Assembly: GCA_015057635.1 (NCBI GenBank)
Contig: SVEB01000041.1
Coordinates: 117,277-181,276 of the forward strand
Origin: Lachnospiraceae bacterium
Lineage (GTDB): Bacteria; Bacillota; Clostridia; Lachnospirales; Lachnospiraceae
Reading direction: 5' to 3'
Length of the DNA stretch: 64,000 nucleotides
Part shown: one piece after another, positions 19,350 through 27,643 of the stretch
Layout: every line of letters begins with the position of its first letter
How positions within the stretch are numbered: the stretch's first letter is position 1
Notes under the pieces: generated by a model
The model's database searches: none
What the model was told of the DNA's origin: nothing
What the model saw: only the letters and a program-made list of their open reading frames with translations
Made by a program: the position numbers and the translations under genes

Positions 19350-20912
19350 ATGAAGCTATTGATTGTTGATAAAGATAGGGATGTCATGAAAAAAACTGCA
19401 CAGATGATTAGACGCAGTAATAAGACGATCGAGATTACAGGGCGTGTGACAAACACCCAGGAGGCGCTTCAGTCCGTAATCACCAATCCGCCGGATGCTG
19501 CACTGATTTCGAAAGAGCTGAAAAAAGGTGACGGATTTCATGTAGCGGAGGAGATCAAGCGTCTTGTGCCGGACATTGGAATTGTCTTTTATATGGAGAA
19601 TGAGAAGAGCAATGATATGAAACGGGCACTGGATGCAGGGGCACTGGCGATGATGCGTCCTCCTATTAATAAAAAGAGACTGATTCCGGTTTTAGAAGCG
19701 ATGGATGAACGGTTAAAACGGGAAAAAGAACGGAATGTGATAGATAGTCACAATAAGGAGCTGTTAGTAAGTGCGAATGAACTGGTGGAATTCAGCTTTA
19801 TCTATTCCCTGTTGTTCAATGGAAGCATGGACTGGAACTATACCAGGTATCGGGAAGTATTTCCGATAAAGGATTTTGGCTATGTTCTTTATATCGCCTG
19901 CGATAAGGAAGACTGCATGGTTTCGAGAAAACTGTCCTATGATCGGTATGCGAAGATAATCAAGAATATGGTGCCAGAGGGGTACCTTTGTGTGGTAAGT
20001 CCTCCTATTACCAGAAGAATCATTGTGCTGGTACTGGCAACGGAGGACAGAAAGAAAGAAAAGCATCTGGAACGGGTAGAACAGGTGAAGTTTGCAGAAG
20101 GAATCAAAAAGGCATTCCGCTTTCTGTTCGATATCAATGTGAGGATAGGAATGGGAAGTGAACGTGGACTGGAAAAACTCCCTATTTCATATGAAGAGGC
20201 CATTCATGATATTCGTTATGACAATTCAGAACTGATTCGATATAAAGAGGAGATGGTAGAAGAGGAGGCCCGACATTTCTATGTGGAGATGGAAGAAGAA
20301 ATGCTTCAGTCGGTAAGGGCCGGGAATAACGAAGGGCTTAATAACTTTATGGTCATCTTGGATCTGTTAGATCGTTATCATCCAGATGAGAAAAAGAATA
20401 AAATCATGGAGCTGTTAGTACTGGCTGCAAGGGAAGCAAGAAAAGAAGGCCGGCATGAAGTGGAGTACATGAACTGTTTGGAATTAGGACAGGCCTTGGT
20501 CATGCTGCCATCGGATGAAGTGAATGCATGGGCCTTAAGCATCATGAGTTTTATTATCAATCAGATTAAGGAAAGTCAGGATGTACATTCATTTGACAGC
20601 ATCAGAAAGGTTCTTCAGCATATTGAGAAACATTATGAGGAAGAATTCATGTTAGAGGAAGCTGCAAGAATGGCCAATATGAGCCCGCAGTACTTCAGCC
20701 GCATCTTTAAGGAACGAACTGGAAATAATTATGTGGAATACTTAACGAAGCTGCGAATGAAAAAGGCGATGGAGTGGTTTGACTGCTCTAATCAGAATAT
20801 CCAGGAGGTATGCTACCGGGTAGGATATAAGGATCCAAATTATTTCACAAGAGTGTTTAAAAAGGTAAATGGAATGACGCCGAAACAGTATATGGAGCGC
20901 CGCAGCAGATAG
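19350..20912 (+). CDS. AraC family regulator with a degenerate receiver domain
   Basis: A 520-residue protein with an N-terminal receiver-like domain (about 1-125), a middle region of ~270 residues of the kind seen in YesN-type regulators, and a C-terminal AraC helix-turn-helix pair (about 410-515, FMLEEAARMANMSPQYFSRIFKE and VGYKDPNYFTRVFKK). The receiver lacks key residues: the phosphoacceptor Asp position is S54 (PDAALISKEL), the conserved Lys is R103, and the Thr/Ser switch is not visible. Asp pairs at 7 and 9 remain. No histidine kinase gene is adjacent. It probably acts without phosphorylation or through another signal. Confidence 0.9.
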   Translation: MKLLIVDKDRDVMKKTAQMIRRSNKTIEITGRVTNTQEALQSVITNPPDAALISKELKKGDGFHVAEEIKRLVPDIGIVFYMENEKSNDMKRALDAGALAMMRPPINKKRLIPVLEAMDERLKREKERNVIDSHNKELLVSANELVEFSFIYSLLFNGSMDWNYTRYREVFPIKDFGYVLYIACDKEDCMVSRKLSYDRYAKIIKNMVPEGYLCVVSPPITRRIIVLVLATEDRKKEKHLERVEQVKFAEGIKKAFRFLFDINVRIGMGSERGLEKLPISYEEAIHDIRYDNSELIRYKEEMVEEEARHFYVEMEEEMLQSVRAGNNEGLNNFMVILDLLDRYHPDEKKNKIMELLVLAAREARKEGRHEVEYMNCLELGQALVMLPSDEVNAWALSIMSFIINQIKESQDVHSFDSIRKVLQHIEKHYEEEFMLEEAARMANMSPQYFSRIFKERTGNNYVEYLTKLRMKKAMEWFDCSNQNIQEVCYRVGYKDPNYFTRVFKKVNGMTPKQYMERRSR

Positions 20913-21218
20913 GGGCCGGGCATTAGGTAGAAGAAAGAAAAGGCTATGGATGCTGTTTTAACAGACAAAAGACAGGAAAGTGAAAACAGCATCCGGACAG
21001 CAGGTTACAGGATATGGAACTTGCGTCTTTGGATCAGATGTGATAAAGTATGTTAGTCCTGCTTAAGAGAAAGACTTTTAAGCTAGGAAAAAAGACAGAG
21101 AACGATTTACAAAAAGGTACGGTTTTTCAGTGTTTTCATATTAATTTTTGAAGAATGGTATAGAATAGAAAAAAACGCATAAAATTTACTTTGAAAGATA
21201 CGAATTCATAAAAATAGG
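20913..21218. other. Intergenic region with one inverted repeat
   Basis: It holds a 12-bp inverted repeat (GGATGCTGTTTT near 20948 with its complement ending at 20994) without a T run. I see no ORF, tRNA or rRNA here. Confidence 0.5.
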
Positions 21219-21248
21219 TTGACGAGATGACTTAAAGTATGATATATT
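21219..21248 (+). promoter_or_regulatory. Promoter of the rpmG-secE-nusG unit
   Basis: TTGACG (21219-21224), an 18-bp spacer and TATATT (21243-21248). The ~150-nt leader to rpmG contains a GAGGTCT / AGACCT inverted pair with a T-rich loop. Confidence 0.65.
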
Positions 21249-21402
21249 AAACTGGCTATGGAAGAGGTCTTTTTTTTATGCCTAAAAACAGTGAAGACCT
21301 GTACACTATTTCACTAGGAAATAGGGATTACAAGTTAACACGAGAGTAAAGTAATACAAAAAAAGCTTTATTCACCACAGAAAAATAACGGAGGTGGAAG
21401 TT

Positions 21403-21552
21403 GTGCGAGTAAAAATTACATTAGCATGTACAGAATGTAAACAGCGTAATTACAACACTACAAAGGAAAAGAAAAATCATCCAGACAGAATGGAAACAAA
21501 GAAATACTGCAAATTCTGTAAATCACACACATTACACAAAGAAACCAAATAA
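21403..21552 (+). CDS. rpmG: 50S ribosomal protein L33
   Basis: A 49-residue protein from a GTG start with a GGAGGTGG site. The sequence [19 protein letters not shown] carries the first Cys pair (CTEC) and KYCKFCK the second, giving the four-cysteine zinc form of L33. It lies directly before secE and nusG, as in many Firmicutes. Confidence 0.95.
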   Translation: MRVKITLACTECKQRNYNTTKEKKNHPDRMETKKYCKFCKSHTLHKETK

Positions 21553-21622
21553 TTTAAGTCTAATATAGGCTAGATAGGGTTAGACCTTATCTGTGATCGA
21601 GACAAGGAAGGAAAGTGAAATC

Positions 21623-21832
21623 ATGGGAGAATCAACTGCAATTAATACAGAAAAAGCTCCAAAGAAAAGCTGGTTTAAGGGTCTTAAAGCTGAATTTAAG
21701 AAAATTATCTGGCCTGACAAGGAATCACTTACTAAACAGTCACTGGCTGTCATTGTCATTTCTGTTATATTAGGCCTAATTATAGCTGTAGTTGATGCAG
21801 CTATTAAGTTTGGTATCAATGTAATAATTTAA
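21623..21832 (+). CDS. secE: Preprotein translocase subunit SecE
   Basis: A 69-residue protein with the short Gram-positive SecE form: an amphipathic segment WFKGLKAEFKKIIWPDKESL, then one membrane helix (AVIVISVILGLIIAVVDAAI). The WP in the amphipathic helix is the family mark. ATG 21623 has an AAGGAAGG site 11 nt upstream; an upstream GTG is not needed. It is an essential channel component of SecYEG. Confidence 0.95.
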   Translation: MGESTAINTEKAPKKSWFKGLKAEFKKIIWPDKESLTKQSLAVIVISVILGLIIAVVDAAIKFGINVII

Positions 21833-21851
21833 CTAGGATAAGGGTGATGAT

Positions 21852-22373
21852 ATGTCAGATGCGAATTGGTACGTAGTTCATACCTATTCCGGATACGAGA
21901 ATAAGGTAAAAGCCAACATTGAAAAAACAATCGAAAACAGAAAGCTTCAAGACCAGATCTTAGAGGTTTCCGTTCCATTACAGGAAGTAGTTGAAGTGAA
22001 GAACGGTGTTAAGAAAACGGTTCAGAAAAAAATGTTCCCAGGTTATGTTTTACTTAACATGTATATGAACGATGATACTTGGTATGTTGTTCGTAATACA
22101 AGAGGGGTTACAGGATTTGTTGGACCGGGGTCAAAGCCAGTTCCTTTAACAGAAGCTGAAATGAATAGCATGGGTATTAATCATACCGACGAAATGCTTA
22201 TTGAGTTTGAGTTAGGCGATACTGTGACTGTAACATCCGGAGTTTGGGAGAATACACAAGGAGTTATCAAAGCGATTAATCCTCATAAGCAGATTGTTAC
22301 CATTAACATTGACATGTTTGGTCGCGAGACACCTGTTGAGATTAGTTTTACAGATGTAAAGGTTGAAAATTAA
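21852..22373 (+). CDS. nusG: Transcription termination/antitermination protein NusG
   Basis: A 173-residue NusG. The NGN domain begins NWYVVHTYSGYENKVKANIE and includes FPGYVLLNMYMNDDTWYVVRNTRGVTGFVG. The C-terminal KOW segment carries FELGDTVTVTSGVWENTQGV. It binds RNA polymerase and contacts the ribosome or Rho. It is 19 nt after secE and precedes the L1-site leader of rplK. Confidence 0.97.
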   Translation: MSDANWYVVHTYSGYENKVKANIEKTIENRKLQDQILEVSVPLQEVVEVKNGVKKTVQKKMFPGYVLLNMYMNDDTWYVVRNTRGVTGFVGPGSKPVPLTEAEMNSMGINHTDEMLIEFELGDTVTVTSGVWENTQGVIKAINPHKQIVTINIDMFGRETPVEISFTDVKVEN

Positions 22374-22420
22374 CGTGATATTTAAAGCAGTATAACAACG
22401 TCCATTGAAAAAGATGGACA

Positions 22421-22485
22421 GTGGGAGGGTAAGTGTCTTAACAGGCTAAGCCTGCTTAAGTAGTAATTGCTCCCGGTAAAACCAC
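22421..22485 (+). promoter_or_regulatory. L1-binding leader element upstream of rplK
   Basis: The element begins GTGGGAGGG and closes with TCCCGGTAAAACCAC, with a 41-nt variable arm between that folds into a further hairpin. It matches the L1 mRNA site form (a stem broken by an asymmetric loop with GA/GGTAAAA on the 3' side), a mimic of the 23S L1 stalk. The same motif occurs in short form at 22957. L1 would repress the rplKA mRNA. Confidence 0.6.
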
Positions 22486-22506
22486 AATTTTAGGAGGTAT
22501 GCTATC

Positions 22507-22935
22507 ATGGCAAAGAAAGTTTCAGGTTATATTAAATTACAGATTCCTGCTGCAAAGGCAACACCAGCACCACCTGTTGGTCCAGCTCTTGGTCAGCACG
22601 GTGTAAACATTGTACAGTTCACAAAGGAATTCAATGCAAGAACAGCTAATCAGGAAGGTATGATCATTCCTGTAGTAATCACTGTATATGCAGATAGAAG
22701 TTTCAGTTTCATCACTAAAACTCCTCCAGCAGCAGTATTACTTAAAAAAGCTTGTAACTTAAAATCTGGTTCTGCAGTACCTAACAAGACTAAGGTTGCT
22801 ACAATCAAGAAGTCTGAAGTACAGAAGATCGCAGAATTAAAGATGCCTGACTTAAATGCAGCTAGCCTTGAAACAGCAATCAGCATGATTTCTGGTACAG
22901 CTAGAAGTATGGGTATCACAGTAGTTGAAGACTAA
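22507..22935 (+). CDS. rplK: 50S ribosomal protein L11
   Basis: A 142-residue L11 of normal length. The N-terminal [20 protein letters not shown] and the [19 protein letters not shown] segment are diagnostic; the C-terminal rRNA-binding domain ends [16 protein letters not shown]. It is part of the GTPase-associated centre. It has an AGGAGG site and lies in the rplK-rplA unit. Confidence 0.98.
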   Translation: MAKKVSGYIKLQIPAAKATPAPPVGPALGQHGVNIVQFTKEFNARTANQEGMIIPVVITVYADRSFSFITKTPPAAVLLKKACNLKSGSAVPNKTKVATIKKSEVQKIAELKMPDLNAASLETAISMISGTARSMGITVVED

Positions 22936-22956
22936 TTGTAAATTGTAGATGTATAT

Positions 22957-22983
22957 GTGGGAGGGCAATCCCGATACTACCAC
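22957..22983 (+). promoter_or_regulatory. Second L1-binding site, between rplK and rplA
   Basis: A compact 27-nt form: GTGGGAGGG, a CAA loop, TCCCGATACTACCAC. GTGG pairs with CCAC and GGG with CCC; GATACTA is the asymmetric internal loop. It ends one base before the AGGAGG site of rplA, so bound L1 would block initiation. Confidence 0.65.
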
Positions 22984-22996
22984 TAGGAGGTTAATC

Positions 22997-23689
22997 ATGA
23001 AAAGAGGAAAGAAATATACTGATTCAGCAAAACTTATTGACAGAACAGTTCAGTATGATGCAGCTGAAGCAATCAGCTTAGTTAAAAAATCAGCAGTAGC
23101 TAAATTCGATGAAACTGTAGAAGCTCACATCAGACTTGGTGTTGATGGTCGTCACGCAGATCAGCAGGTTCGTGGTGCGGTTGTATTACCTCACGGAACT
23201 GGTAAAACTGTACGTGTATTAGTATTTGCTAAAGGCGATAAAGTAGCAGAAGCAGAAGCTGCTGGTGCAGATTTCGTAGGCGGCGAAGAATTAATTCCAA
23301 GAATCCAGAACGATGGTTGGTTTGATTTCGACGTTGTTGTTGCAACTCCAGATATGATGGGTGTTGTTGGTCGTCTTGGTCGTGTACTTGGACCAAAGGG
23401 CTTAATGCCAAACCCAAAAGCTGGTACAGTTACTATGGACGTAACTAAAGCAGTTAACGATATCAAAGCTGGTAAGATCGAATACAGATTAGACAAAACA
23501 AACATTATCCACGTGCCAGTTGGTAAAGCTTCCTTTACAGAAGAACAGCTCGCAGACAACTTCCAGGCTCTTATGGGTGCAATCATTAAAGCTAAGCCAG
23601 CAAGTGCTAAAGGTCAGTATTTAAGAAGCGTTACTTTAGCTTCTACAATGGGCCCTGGTGTTAAACTTAACCCTAACAAGTTAGGCTAA
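22997..23689 (+). CDS. rplA: 50S ribosomal protein L1
   Basis: A 230-residue L1, the family's standard length, from ATG 22997 with AGGAGG 6 nt upstream. An earlier in-frame ATG at 22949 lies upstream of the L1 site and lacks a ribosome site. Marks are [39 protein letters not shown] and the terminal [14 protein letters not shown]. It binds the L1 stalk of 23S rRNA and probably the two upstream leader sites. Confidence 0.97.
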   Translation: MKRGKKYTDSAKLIDRTVQYDAAEAISLVKKSAVAKFDETVEAHIRLGVDGRHADQQVRGAVVLPHGTGKTVRVLVFAKGDKVAEAEAAGADFVGGEELIPRIQNDGWFDFDVVVATPDMMGVVGRLGRVLGPKGLMPNPKAGTVTMDVTKAVNDIKAGKIEYRLDKTNIIHVPVGKASFTEEQLADNFQALMGAIIKAKPASAKGQYLRSVTLASTMGPGVKLNPNKLG

Positions 23690-23743
23690 TACCGAAAAAG
23701 ATTCTTTGGAAGAATCTTACAGCATTGCAGTTTAAGTTTAAGG

Positions 23744-23772
23744 TTGACACATATATAGATTTATGTTATACT
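23744..23772 (+). promoter_or_regulatory. Strong promoter of rplJ-rplL
   Basis: TTGACA (23744-23749), a 17-bp spacer and TATACT (23767-23772). The L10 leader follows directly. Confidence 0.85.
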
Positions 23773-23775
23773 TTA

Positions 23776-23960
23776 AAAGCTTGTTGTGATCAGTTTTTGG
23801 CCAAGCAATTGTCCTGCTGATTATAATATATAATAACTGCCGAAGACAGTAGGTGCCGTAATGGCGTAAGGAGAACCCGCCTGCCGAGGAATAATTATTA
23901 GAAAGCATTTTAGCTCGACTAATTATTACTGCCTCCTGTTTTCGCAGGAGGCAGTTTTTA
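23776..23960 (+). promoter_or_regulatory. Ribosomal protein L10 leader
   Basis: About 185 nt between the rplJL promoter and rplJ with the L10-leader layout: a GCCGAAGACAGTAGGTGCCG segment, TAAGGAGAACCCGCCTGCCG, an AATAATTATTAG / CTAATTATT closing stem, and a terminal attenuator hairpin. L10(L12)4 binding controls transcript completion and translation in this known leader class. Confidence 0.85.
23929..23960 (+). terminator. Attenuator hairpin in the L10 leader
   Basis: A perfect 10-bp stem, CTGCCTCCTG with CAGGAGGCAG, is closed by TTTTCG and followed by TTTTTA. Confidence 0.88.
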
Positions 23961-24000
23961 TTCCCCCAGTCTTTACAGAATCTATAAGGAGGTGTACAGA

Positions 24001-24495
24001 ATGGCAAAAGTTGAATTAAAACAACCAATTATTGAAGAAATCAAAGGTTATGCTGAAAAATCAGCATCCGCAGTATTAGTTGATTATCGTGGTCTTACAG
24101 TAGAACAGGATACAGCTCTTCGTAAAGCATTAAGAGAAGCTGGTGTTGTATACAAAGTATACAAGAACACTTACCTTAAGAGAGCATTCGAAGGTACAGA
24201 TTTCGCTCAGTTAAACGTGAACTTAGAAGGACCTACAGCTATCGCTTTTGGTCTTGATGATGCAACAGCTCCTGCTAGAATTTTAGCAGAGTTCGCTAAA
24301 AAAGCTGAAAAGCTTGAACTTAAAGCTGGTGTTGTTGAAGGAACATACTACGATGAAAAGGGTATCCAGGTTATCGCTACTATTCCTTCAAGAGAAGTGC
24401 TTATTTCCAAATTACTTGGAAGCATGCAGTCTCCAATCACAAACTTCGCTCGTGTTATCAAGCAGATCGCAGAACAGAACGGCGAAGTTGCATAA
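24001..24495 (+). CDS. rplJ: 50S ribosomal protein L10
   Basis: A 164-residue L10 from ATG 24001 with an AAGGAGGTG site; a GTG nine bases earlier falls inside that site. The N-terminal VELKQPIIEEIKGYAEKSASAVLVDYRGLTV-like region is typical, and the C-terminal helix that binds L7/L12 dimers is present. It anchors the L12 stalk and represses its own mRNA through the leader. Confidence 0.97.
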   Translation: MAKVELKQPIIEEIKGYAEKSASAVLVDYRGLTVEQDTALRKALREAGVVYKVYKNTYLKRAFEGTDFAQLNVNLEGPTAIAFGLDDATAPARILAEFAKKAEKLELKAGVVEGTYYDEKGIQVIATIPSREVLISKLLGSMQSPITNFARVIKQIAEQNGEVA

Positions 24496-24586
24496 TTCTA
24501 GTTCATCTAGAGGTTGTGCAAAGCAACAGACAAGCTGCCTAATGGCAGCATAAAACAATAGTCAAATTTTATGGAGGTAAATAATA

Positions 24587-24949
24587 ATGACAACTCAGGA
24601 ATTTATCGATGCTATCAAGAGCATGACAGTTTTAGAATTAAATGATTTAGTAAAAGCTTGTGAAGAAGAATTTGGTGTAAGCGCAGCAGCAGGTGTTGTT
24701 GTAGCAGCAGCTGGTGCAGCTGAAGCAGCTGAAGAAAAAACAGAATTCAACGTAGAATTAACAGAAGTAGGCCCTAACAAGGTTAAGGTTATCAAAGTAG
24801 TTCGTGAAGCTACAGGCTTAGGCTTAAAAGAAGCTAAAGACGTAGTTGATAACGCTCCTAAGGTATTAAAAGAAGGCGCTTCTAAAGAAGAAGCTGAAGA
24901 TATCAAGGCTAAACTTGAAGCTGAAGGCGCTAAAGTTACTCTTAAGTAA
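24587..24949 (+). CDS. rplL: 50S ribosomal protein L7/L12
   Basis: A 120-residue L7/L12. The N-terminal dimerization helix pair precedes an Ala/Gly-rich hinge (about residues 35-50) and the C-terminal factor-binding domain with [24 protein letters not shown]. The codon choice is strongly biased, as expected for a highly expressed gene. Unlike many Firmicutes, rpoB does not follow directly. Confidence 0.98.
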   Translation: MTTQEFIDAIKSMTVLELNDLVKACEEEFGVSAAAGVVVAAAGAAEAAEEKTEFNVELTEVGPNKVKVIKVVREATGLGLKEAKDVVDNAPKVLKEGASKEEAEDIKAKLEAEGAKVTLK

Positions 24950-24962
24950 TTTTCGCTTTTTA

Positions 24963-24996
24963 AAAGACTCAGACATTTGTCTGGGTCTTTTTTTGT
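24963..24996 (+). terminator. Intrinsic terminator of rplJL
   Basis: AGACTCAGAC and GTCTGGGTCT form a 10-bp stem around ATTT, followed by a run of seven T. Confidence 0.9.
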
Positions 24997-25009
24997 GCAA
25001 TTGCAATTA

Positions 25010-25216
25010 CTGGGTCGGGGAGAGGGATTGGAGAGCGAAGCGGGATATGGGCGGATGTTCGGACGCATGAGCGGACAAAAGGGATTCGGAGTCTTTGATT
25101 ATCAGACACAAAAACGCTGTCTGATAATCAAAGACTCCGAATCCCTTTTGTTCGTCATGAGCCGGACATCCCGTCCCATATCCCGCTTCGCTCTCCAATC
25201 CCTCTCCCCGACCCAG
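25010..25216. repeat. Long imperfect palindrome, copy A
   Basis: A 207-bp inverted repeat. The outer arm (CTGGGTCGGGGAGAGGG... from 25010, about 42 bp) is matched perfectly at 25175-25216. The internal segment is asymmetric: left GATGTTCGGACGCATG, right CATGAGCCGGACATC. Inside that lie a perfect ~30-bp stem with TCTTTGATTATCAGACA (25092-25108) and a 9-nt loop at 25109-25117. Copies B and C share the terminal stem. ORFs on both strands here are by-products of the palindrome. The 282 bp from 25217 to 25498 hold G-rich sequence with no gene I can support. Confidence 0.9.
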
Positions 25217-25498
25217 GCGCACTCACCCTTCGGGGTCGGCGCAACGGACACGAGTGTGGCAAGGGCTGACGGCAGAAAAGGACCGTGGAGTAAAAATGAG
25301 AATGAGCGGTTAAAAAGCTGTCAGCGGGGGCGAGTATCGTGGGGGATGGAGCAGTAAGGCGGATGATGAAAGTCCTTAGAAGTGTGGAAGAGTAAGAGCG
25401 GTTCGAAGCGGTTGAAAGTGATTTGTTGAGCGACTTTATGGGGAGGGGAGAGTAAGTTGGGGGGTGATCGAAATAATGCGGAGTTAGCCCTGAAGGGG

Positions 25499-26548
25499 CT
25501 ATTCTGCTGTAGGTGGTTGAGTTGCTGGTGGGAAAGCGGAGGCGTTAGAGAGGGTGACTCCGTTTAGAGGGGCGGCAGAGATTAGATTGTTGCAGAGGAT
25601 TGTGCCGTAGAAAGGCGCTTTTATGGTTATGGTGACAGCAGGGGCCAGGATGGTGCCATAGAGGGAGGTGGCAGATTCGAAAGTGTCGGATGTCGGGAGG
25701 ATGATGAGGGATTTAGGAACACCGGTGATAGTGAGTGTTTTTTTGAATGCTTTGTTTGATGTGCGCAAAATCAGGGTGCTGTCTTTTTCGCAGTGGATGG
25801 TAAGAGTGCCAGGGGTGTCTAATGTGTTGATGGTCAGAATGTTTAAGGAAGACGGTTTTGTACTGATCGTGAGGTCGGATGGCGAGGCTTCAGAGAATGA
25901 GAGGACAGCATTTTTGTCCGGGAGGGCAAGAAGAGAGTCGGTGACAGAGGAGGCAGCCTTCAGGGCGACATCAGCCAGATGATCGGTTGTGGAGTCTAAG
26001 ATGATATCATGCATCGGAAAGGCGGCGATAATGTCGTTTAGATCGAGAGAAATTAATATGTCACAGTCTAGAAAGTAGGAGGACTCTTTGTTTAGGATTA
26101 AGGAGGAGCAAAGGAAGTCTCGGTTACATATGTTTGTAAAGTAGCCAATATAGCTTGGAGCATTATAGGCACCAACACTATGAGTGCGGGTTAGTTCTTC
26201 TGCATAGAGGGAACCGTTGATCTCTTCTGAGGCGGCGATGGAATGAGCAGTGAAGTGGGCGGGGAAAAGTGTGAGAAGTTCATCGCTAAGAGAGTCTTCA
26301 AAGAAGGTGGCGGGAAGGGGAGTTGCAGATAAAGAGGAGAAAGAAGAGGATGCTGGTGCCTGCAAATAGGATGTAGAATAGGAGAAAGCAGGGGCAGGCA
26401 GGGGGGCGGAAAAGACAGAGGCGGGCTGGACGGCTGCAGCGGAGTCATAGGACGCGGTTTCTTTTGAAAGCGGAAAATCAGTCAGCGAAGGAGAGAGTAA
26501 CAGGATGCAGGCTAGAATGAAAGATAACAGGCTTGAAATGAATTTCAT
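25499..26548 (-). CDS. Exported choice-of-anchor-A-like protein
   Basis: A 349-residue protein with an N-terminal signal peptide (FISSLLSFILACILLLSPS), then a Ser/Ala/Pro-rich stretch. The C-terminal part reads SLYGTILAPAVTITIKAPFYGTILCNNL (shown here in parts: YGTILAPAVT, FYGTILCNNL). It resembles the end of choice-of-anchor A domains, where GTILAPNA-like and NGTIVAKNL-like strands repeat. I see no LPXTG, membrane anchor or repeats after it. The start has a GGAGGTGG site. The base composition (C-rich coding strand, high GC) is unlike the flanking ribosomal genes, and it is inserted between rplL and rpoB, so acquisition is possible. The family call is tentative. Confidence 0.6.
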   Translation of the reverse strand: MKFISSLLSFILACILLLSPSLTDFPLSKETASYDSAAAVQPASVFSAPLPAPAFSYSTSYLQAPASSSFSSLSATPLPATFFEDSLSDELLTLFPAHFTAHSIAASEEINGSLYAEELTRTHSVGAYNAPSYIGYFTNICNRDFLCSSLILNKESSYFLDCDILISLDLNDIIAAFPMHDIILDSTTDHLADVALKAASSVTDSLLALPDKNAVLSFSEASPSDLTISTKPSSLNILTINTLDTPGTLTIHCEKDSTLILRTSNKAFKKTLTITGVPKSLIILPTSDTFESATSLYGTILAPAVTITIKAPFYGTILCNNLISAAPLNGVTLSNASAFPPATQPPTAE

Positions 26549-27287
26549 ATTAATACCACCTCCGAATAGAAAATGCTTGAATATGGGAAAATAGGTTGTC
26601 TATATTAAGCAATATATGTAAGTGATTGGAAAATATGATAAATCACAAAAATAAAGGGAGAAAAGTATAGCCGTGTATATGAAAAAAATAATAAAAAAAT
26701 TATAAAGACAACGCACCATTTAAAGAAAGGTGCATATTTTAATAGTAAGAAAGGCAAGGAGAGCACATAGTTATTTGAATACGATCAGAAGGAGCATCAT
26801 ACGAGAGAAGATGGTGAAAGAACGGCACGGCATTACATAGAAGCTTTTGGATGCATCCTTGGATAACAAAGGAAATGAGAGTGAGACAATATAACAAGGA
26901 GCTGATGCAAAAGGGGCAGGGTCAGATGATACCGGCAAAGAAAGAATGCCAGAATAATACATAAATCGCAGGCCTTGCCCGCTTATTATAAGTAGTAATA
27001 TAAAACAGTGAATTTTTCCGAAGAAATGTTTGGAAGGATTCTCTGTTTTTTTGTGTTTAGGATAGGAAAACTGGGTACAATGAGAATAAAGTTATGGCTA
27101 TACGGATAAAGACTACCTGGTTATTGAAATCCTGTTCTTATGTAAATGGATACGATTTGGAAACAATTCTTTCACATGATGACACAGTTAATGCGAATGA
27201 AAGAAATATTCTGGAAGAAAAACAAAAATAGCAGAAGTTTTACAAAAAAATCCTGATAAAATAATAAAAAGCTGTTCAAAAATTATA
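26549..27287. other. AT-rich intergenic region, possible decayed coding sequence
   Basis: It contains GCACC / GGTGC (26713-26733) before an AT-rich tract and a terminator-like hairpin with a T7 run (about 27002-27054, ACAGTGAATTTTTCC with GGAAGGATTCTCTGT). Short open stretches occur on the plus strand at 26818-26962 and 27061-27231, the second with an ATG at 27094 (45 codons). None has a convincing ribosome site. They may be gene remnants. Confidence 0.35.
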
Positions 27288-27316
27288 TTGACAGCTTGAC
27301 TTAGATATGATAATAT
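27288..27316 (+). promoter_or_regulatory. Promoter of rpoBC
   Basis: TTGACA (27288-27293), a 17-bp spacer and TAATAT (27311-27316). It lies about 330 nt before rpoB, so the operon has a long leader. Confidence 0.65.
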
Positions 27317-27643
27317 GAAATGTGCACTATTGTGGTTTTGTGTGCCCACTTGTAATTATTATAACACATTAGTTTCAAATTGCATAGTGTTTTTGAAAAA
27401 AATAATTTCAAATTTGTTAAAAAACACAACATGTGCTAAGAATTGGAAGAGGAAATACTGCATTTAGTATTTTTAATGCATATGGAAATGTAAGGAAATC
27501 AATAAGTGCGATCAACTTACAATAAAAGATAGTGCTTGCCAAATGGGCAATGCCTTGTACGCAAGGCCCGGGGAGTGTGAGGCGACTCACATTTCGCGAT
27601 GATATAAAATAAACCTAAAAAATTTCAAGGGGTGAAAACGTCA
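27317..27643 (+). promoter_or_regulatory. Long structured rpoB leader
   Basis: The last 110 nt hold three compact hairpins in a row: TTGCC-AAAT-GGGCAA (27536-27550), GCCTTG-TACG-CAAGGC (27552-27567) and TGTGAG-GCGA-CTCACA (27576-27591), then the GGGG ribosome site. No T run follows any of them. I do not recognise the class; the known Lactobacillales rpoB motif should be compared. Confidence 0.5.

Noticed and set aside
20948..20994. Inverted repeat as a terminator or further palindrome
   Set aside because: No T run, no shared core; kept only as a note in the intergenic entry.
24977..25357. Plus-strand ORF of 126 codons and a minus-strand ORF of 71 codons across palindrome A
   Set aside because: Both strands read almost the same because of the inverted repeat. 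They give a VFDYQT...CLIIKDSES-type sequence that recurs in copy B, so they are by-products of the palindrome.
26771..26962. Minus-strand ORF of 63 codons
   Set aside because: No clear ribosome site or family resemblance; composition is not convincing.
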